In this document: piece by piece, positions 5,427 through 6,307 of the stretch
Numbering within the stretch: position 1 is the first letter of the stretch
Layout of the letters: the number at the start of each line of letters is the position of its first letter
NCBI GenBank assembly: GCA_946549475.1
Contig: CAMNQO010000103.1
Span: 1 to 6,307 of the forward strand
DNA: 6,307 nucleotides
Reading direction: 5' to 3'
DNA from: an uncultured Bacteroidales bacterium
GTDB taxonomy: Bacteria > Bacteroidota > Bacteroidia > Bacteroidales > UBA932
Program-made: the position numbers and the translations under genes
Notes under the pieces: model-generated
Seen by the model: the letters and a program-made list of their open reading frames with translations, nothing else
Databases searched by the model: none
What the model was told of the DNA's origin: nothing

Positions 5427-6131
5427 TCAGGCTTTGTTTCTGCAAGGCGTCGGCTTGTCTGCTCTGCCTTCTGCGGGTGCTTTCTTGTCCGCTTCGCGAT
5501 GCCGGGCGGTCATCGCGTCCTGTGGCTGCGACCTCAGGAAGGCGGTCATCGCGGCGAGGGCCTGGGCGCGATGGGAGATGCGGTTTTTCGCTTCTTCGGA
5601 GATTTCGGCGATGGTCAGGCGCTGCGTGTTGGCCACGCCCGGAGCGATGATGTCGGGAATGAAGACGGGGTCGTAACCGAAGCCCTGCGAGCCCCGGCGC
5701 TCCAGGCCGATTTCCCCTTCCAGCGTGCCATCGAAGAAATGGGGCTGTCCGCCGAGCATCAGCGTGACGCAGCAGCGGAAACGGGCGCGACGCTGCGAAA
5801 CCCCTTCCATCTGTGCGAGTACTTTGTCGATGTTGCTCTCGAAATTCTTGTCCTCACCGGCGTAACGGGCCGAATAGATGCCCGGCGCTCCGCCGAGCGC
5901 ATCCACTTCCAGACCGGAATCATCGGAGAAACAGTCGCGGCCCAGCGCCTCCCAGATGGCCTGGCTCTTGAGCAGGGAATTTTCCCGGAAGCTCGTACCC
6001 GTCTCTTCCACCTCTTCGGTAAATCCGGCCTCCGCGGCTGAAATGATGGTATAGCGTCCTTCCAGGATTTCAGCGGCTTCCCGGATTTTTCCTTTGTTGC
6101 CGCTGGCGAATATCAAAGTTTTTCTTTCCAT
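5427..6131 (-). CDS. rdgB: RdgB/HAM1-family non-canonical purine NTP pyrophosphatase with C-terminal extension
   Basis: A 234-residue enzyme that hydrolyses (d)ITP and XTP to the monophosphate and pyrophosphate, keeping deaminated purines out of DNA and RNA. Motifs run in the usual order: SGNKGKI at 10-16, EETGTSFRENS at 42-52, DDSGLEVDALGGAPGIYSAR at 70-89, GFGYDPVFIP at 150-159, and KNRISHRAQAL at 182-192. The domain ends near residue 200, where most family members stop. About 34 more residues follow, hydrophilic and rich in Ala, Lys, Arg, Asp and Pro, with no recognised domain. The start chosen is the ATG at 6131, directly before the first motif; it overlaps the last 19 bases of rel. A longer frame reaching to 6266 is rel sequence in another frame. 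Its context between rel and recO is that of a housekeeping operon. Confidence 0.94.
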   Translation of the reverse strand: MERKTLIFASGNKGKIREAAEILEGRYTIISAAEAGFTEEVEETGTSFRENSLLKSQAIWEALGRDCFSDDSGLEVDALGGAPGIYSARYAGEDKNFESNIDKVLAQMEGVSQRRARFRCCVTLMLGGQPHFFDGTLEGEIGLERRGSQGFGYDPVFIPDIIAPGVANTQRLTIAEISEEAKNRISHRAQALAAMTAFLRSQPQDAMTARHREADKKAPAEGRADKPTPCRNKA

Positions 6132-6307
6132 TTCACTCTCTGTAAACGATAGGGATAATGCTCGATGAGACGGGCTGCGTTGGGGCAGGACATCCGGTGG
6201 ATTTTCAGGCCGCCTTTGGCCGAGAGGAAGCCGAAGATGTCGTCGCCCGGCCGGGGACAGCAGCATTTGGCCATCGTGTATTCCAGGTGCCGCACATTGC
6301 GGGCCCC
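6113..6307 (-). CDS. RelA/SpoT-family (p)ppGpp synthetase/hydrolase (Rel), C-terminal end only, apparently without ACT domain
   Basis: The last 64 residues of a protein that begins outside the window. They read as the zinc-finger/RIS region of long Rel proteins: YTMAKCCCPRPGDDIFGF at visible residues 10-27, then KIHRMSCPNAARLI at 35-48 and Y-R-L-Q-R-V-K-W at 53-60. The family makes and degrades (p)ppGpp in the stringent response; its synthetase and hydrolase domains would lie upstream, outside the window. The usual motif here is CCNPIPGD; this protein has Cys and Arg in place of Asn and Ile. In related long Rel proteins an ACT domain of about 75-80 residues follows the K-W. Here a TGA stop comes four codons after the Trp. 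The ATG of rdgB lies inside the final codons, so there is no room for a frameshifted ACT domain. The protein therefore appears C-terminally shortened. The longer identity (relA or spoT) cannot be told from this piece. Confidence 0.87.
   Translation of the reverse strand, partial: GARNVRHLEYTMAKCCCPRPGDDIFGFLSAKGGLKIHRMSCPNAARLIEHYPYRLQRVKWKEKL

Noticed and set aside
5346..6041. 231-residue open frame on the plus strand, opposite rdgB and the recO start
   Set aside because: RdgB motifs are complete on the other strand and the plus-strand product has no recognisable motif. It also spans two real genes.

Overview
The window looks like a chromosomal housekeeping region of an anaerobic member of the Bacteroidota, probably order Bacteroidales. 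The evidence is threefold. Promoters fit the Bacteroides -7 consensus TAnnTTTG, with TTTG-like -33 boxes. Genes lack clear Shine-Dalgarno sequences. The RecO, Rel, radical SAM and acidic-tailed proteins resemble, from memory, their Bacteroidales relatives. The DNA is GC-rich by eye for that order, which would suit an Alistipes/Rikenellaceae-like lineage, but this is only a guess. No mobile element, CRISPR array, tRNA or rRNA was seen.

Layout, left to right. (1) 1-1627, plus strand: the 3' end of an NfnA/SudB-type iron-sulfur flavoprotein subunit, then the complete large subunit (NfnB/SudA/GltA family). Together they form an NADPH/ferredoxin or glutamate-synthase-like flavoenzyme. (2) 1628-1827: a 3' untranslated region with a degenerate direct repeat and a perfect 34-bp palindrome that probably terminates transcription from both sides. 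(3) 1828-2328, minus strand: a small secreted outer-membrane beta-barrel protein. (4) 2329-2435: a compact divergent promoter region. (5) 2436-3188, plus strand: a radical SAM enzyme of the COG0731/TYW1-like group. (6) 3252-4677, plus strand: a two-gene operon with its own promoter, encoding a protein with a strongly acidic tail and then MiaA, the tRNA A37 dimethylallyltransferase. (7) 4716-6307, minus strand: a convergent cluster transcribed in the order rel (3' end only), rdgB, recO. It covers (p)ppGpp metabolism, removal of non-canonical purine nucleotides and recombinational repair.

Most genes are ordinary core functions. The points most worth a second look are these. The Rel protein stops right after its zinc-finger-like (RIS) region, where the C-terminal ACT domain should begin, and rdgB starts inside its last codons. 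A TYW1-like radical SAM gene lies close to miaA; both families are linked to tRNA position 37. The protein encoded just before miaA has an acidic tail in which 23 of the last 29 residues are Asp or Glu. RdgB carries an unusual C-terminal extension. I see no convincing undescribed multi-gene system in this window. For three genes the longest open frame begins inside or upstream of the promoter -7 box, so the starts given here are shorter and better supported.
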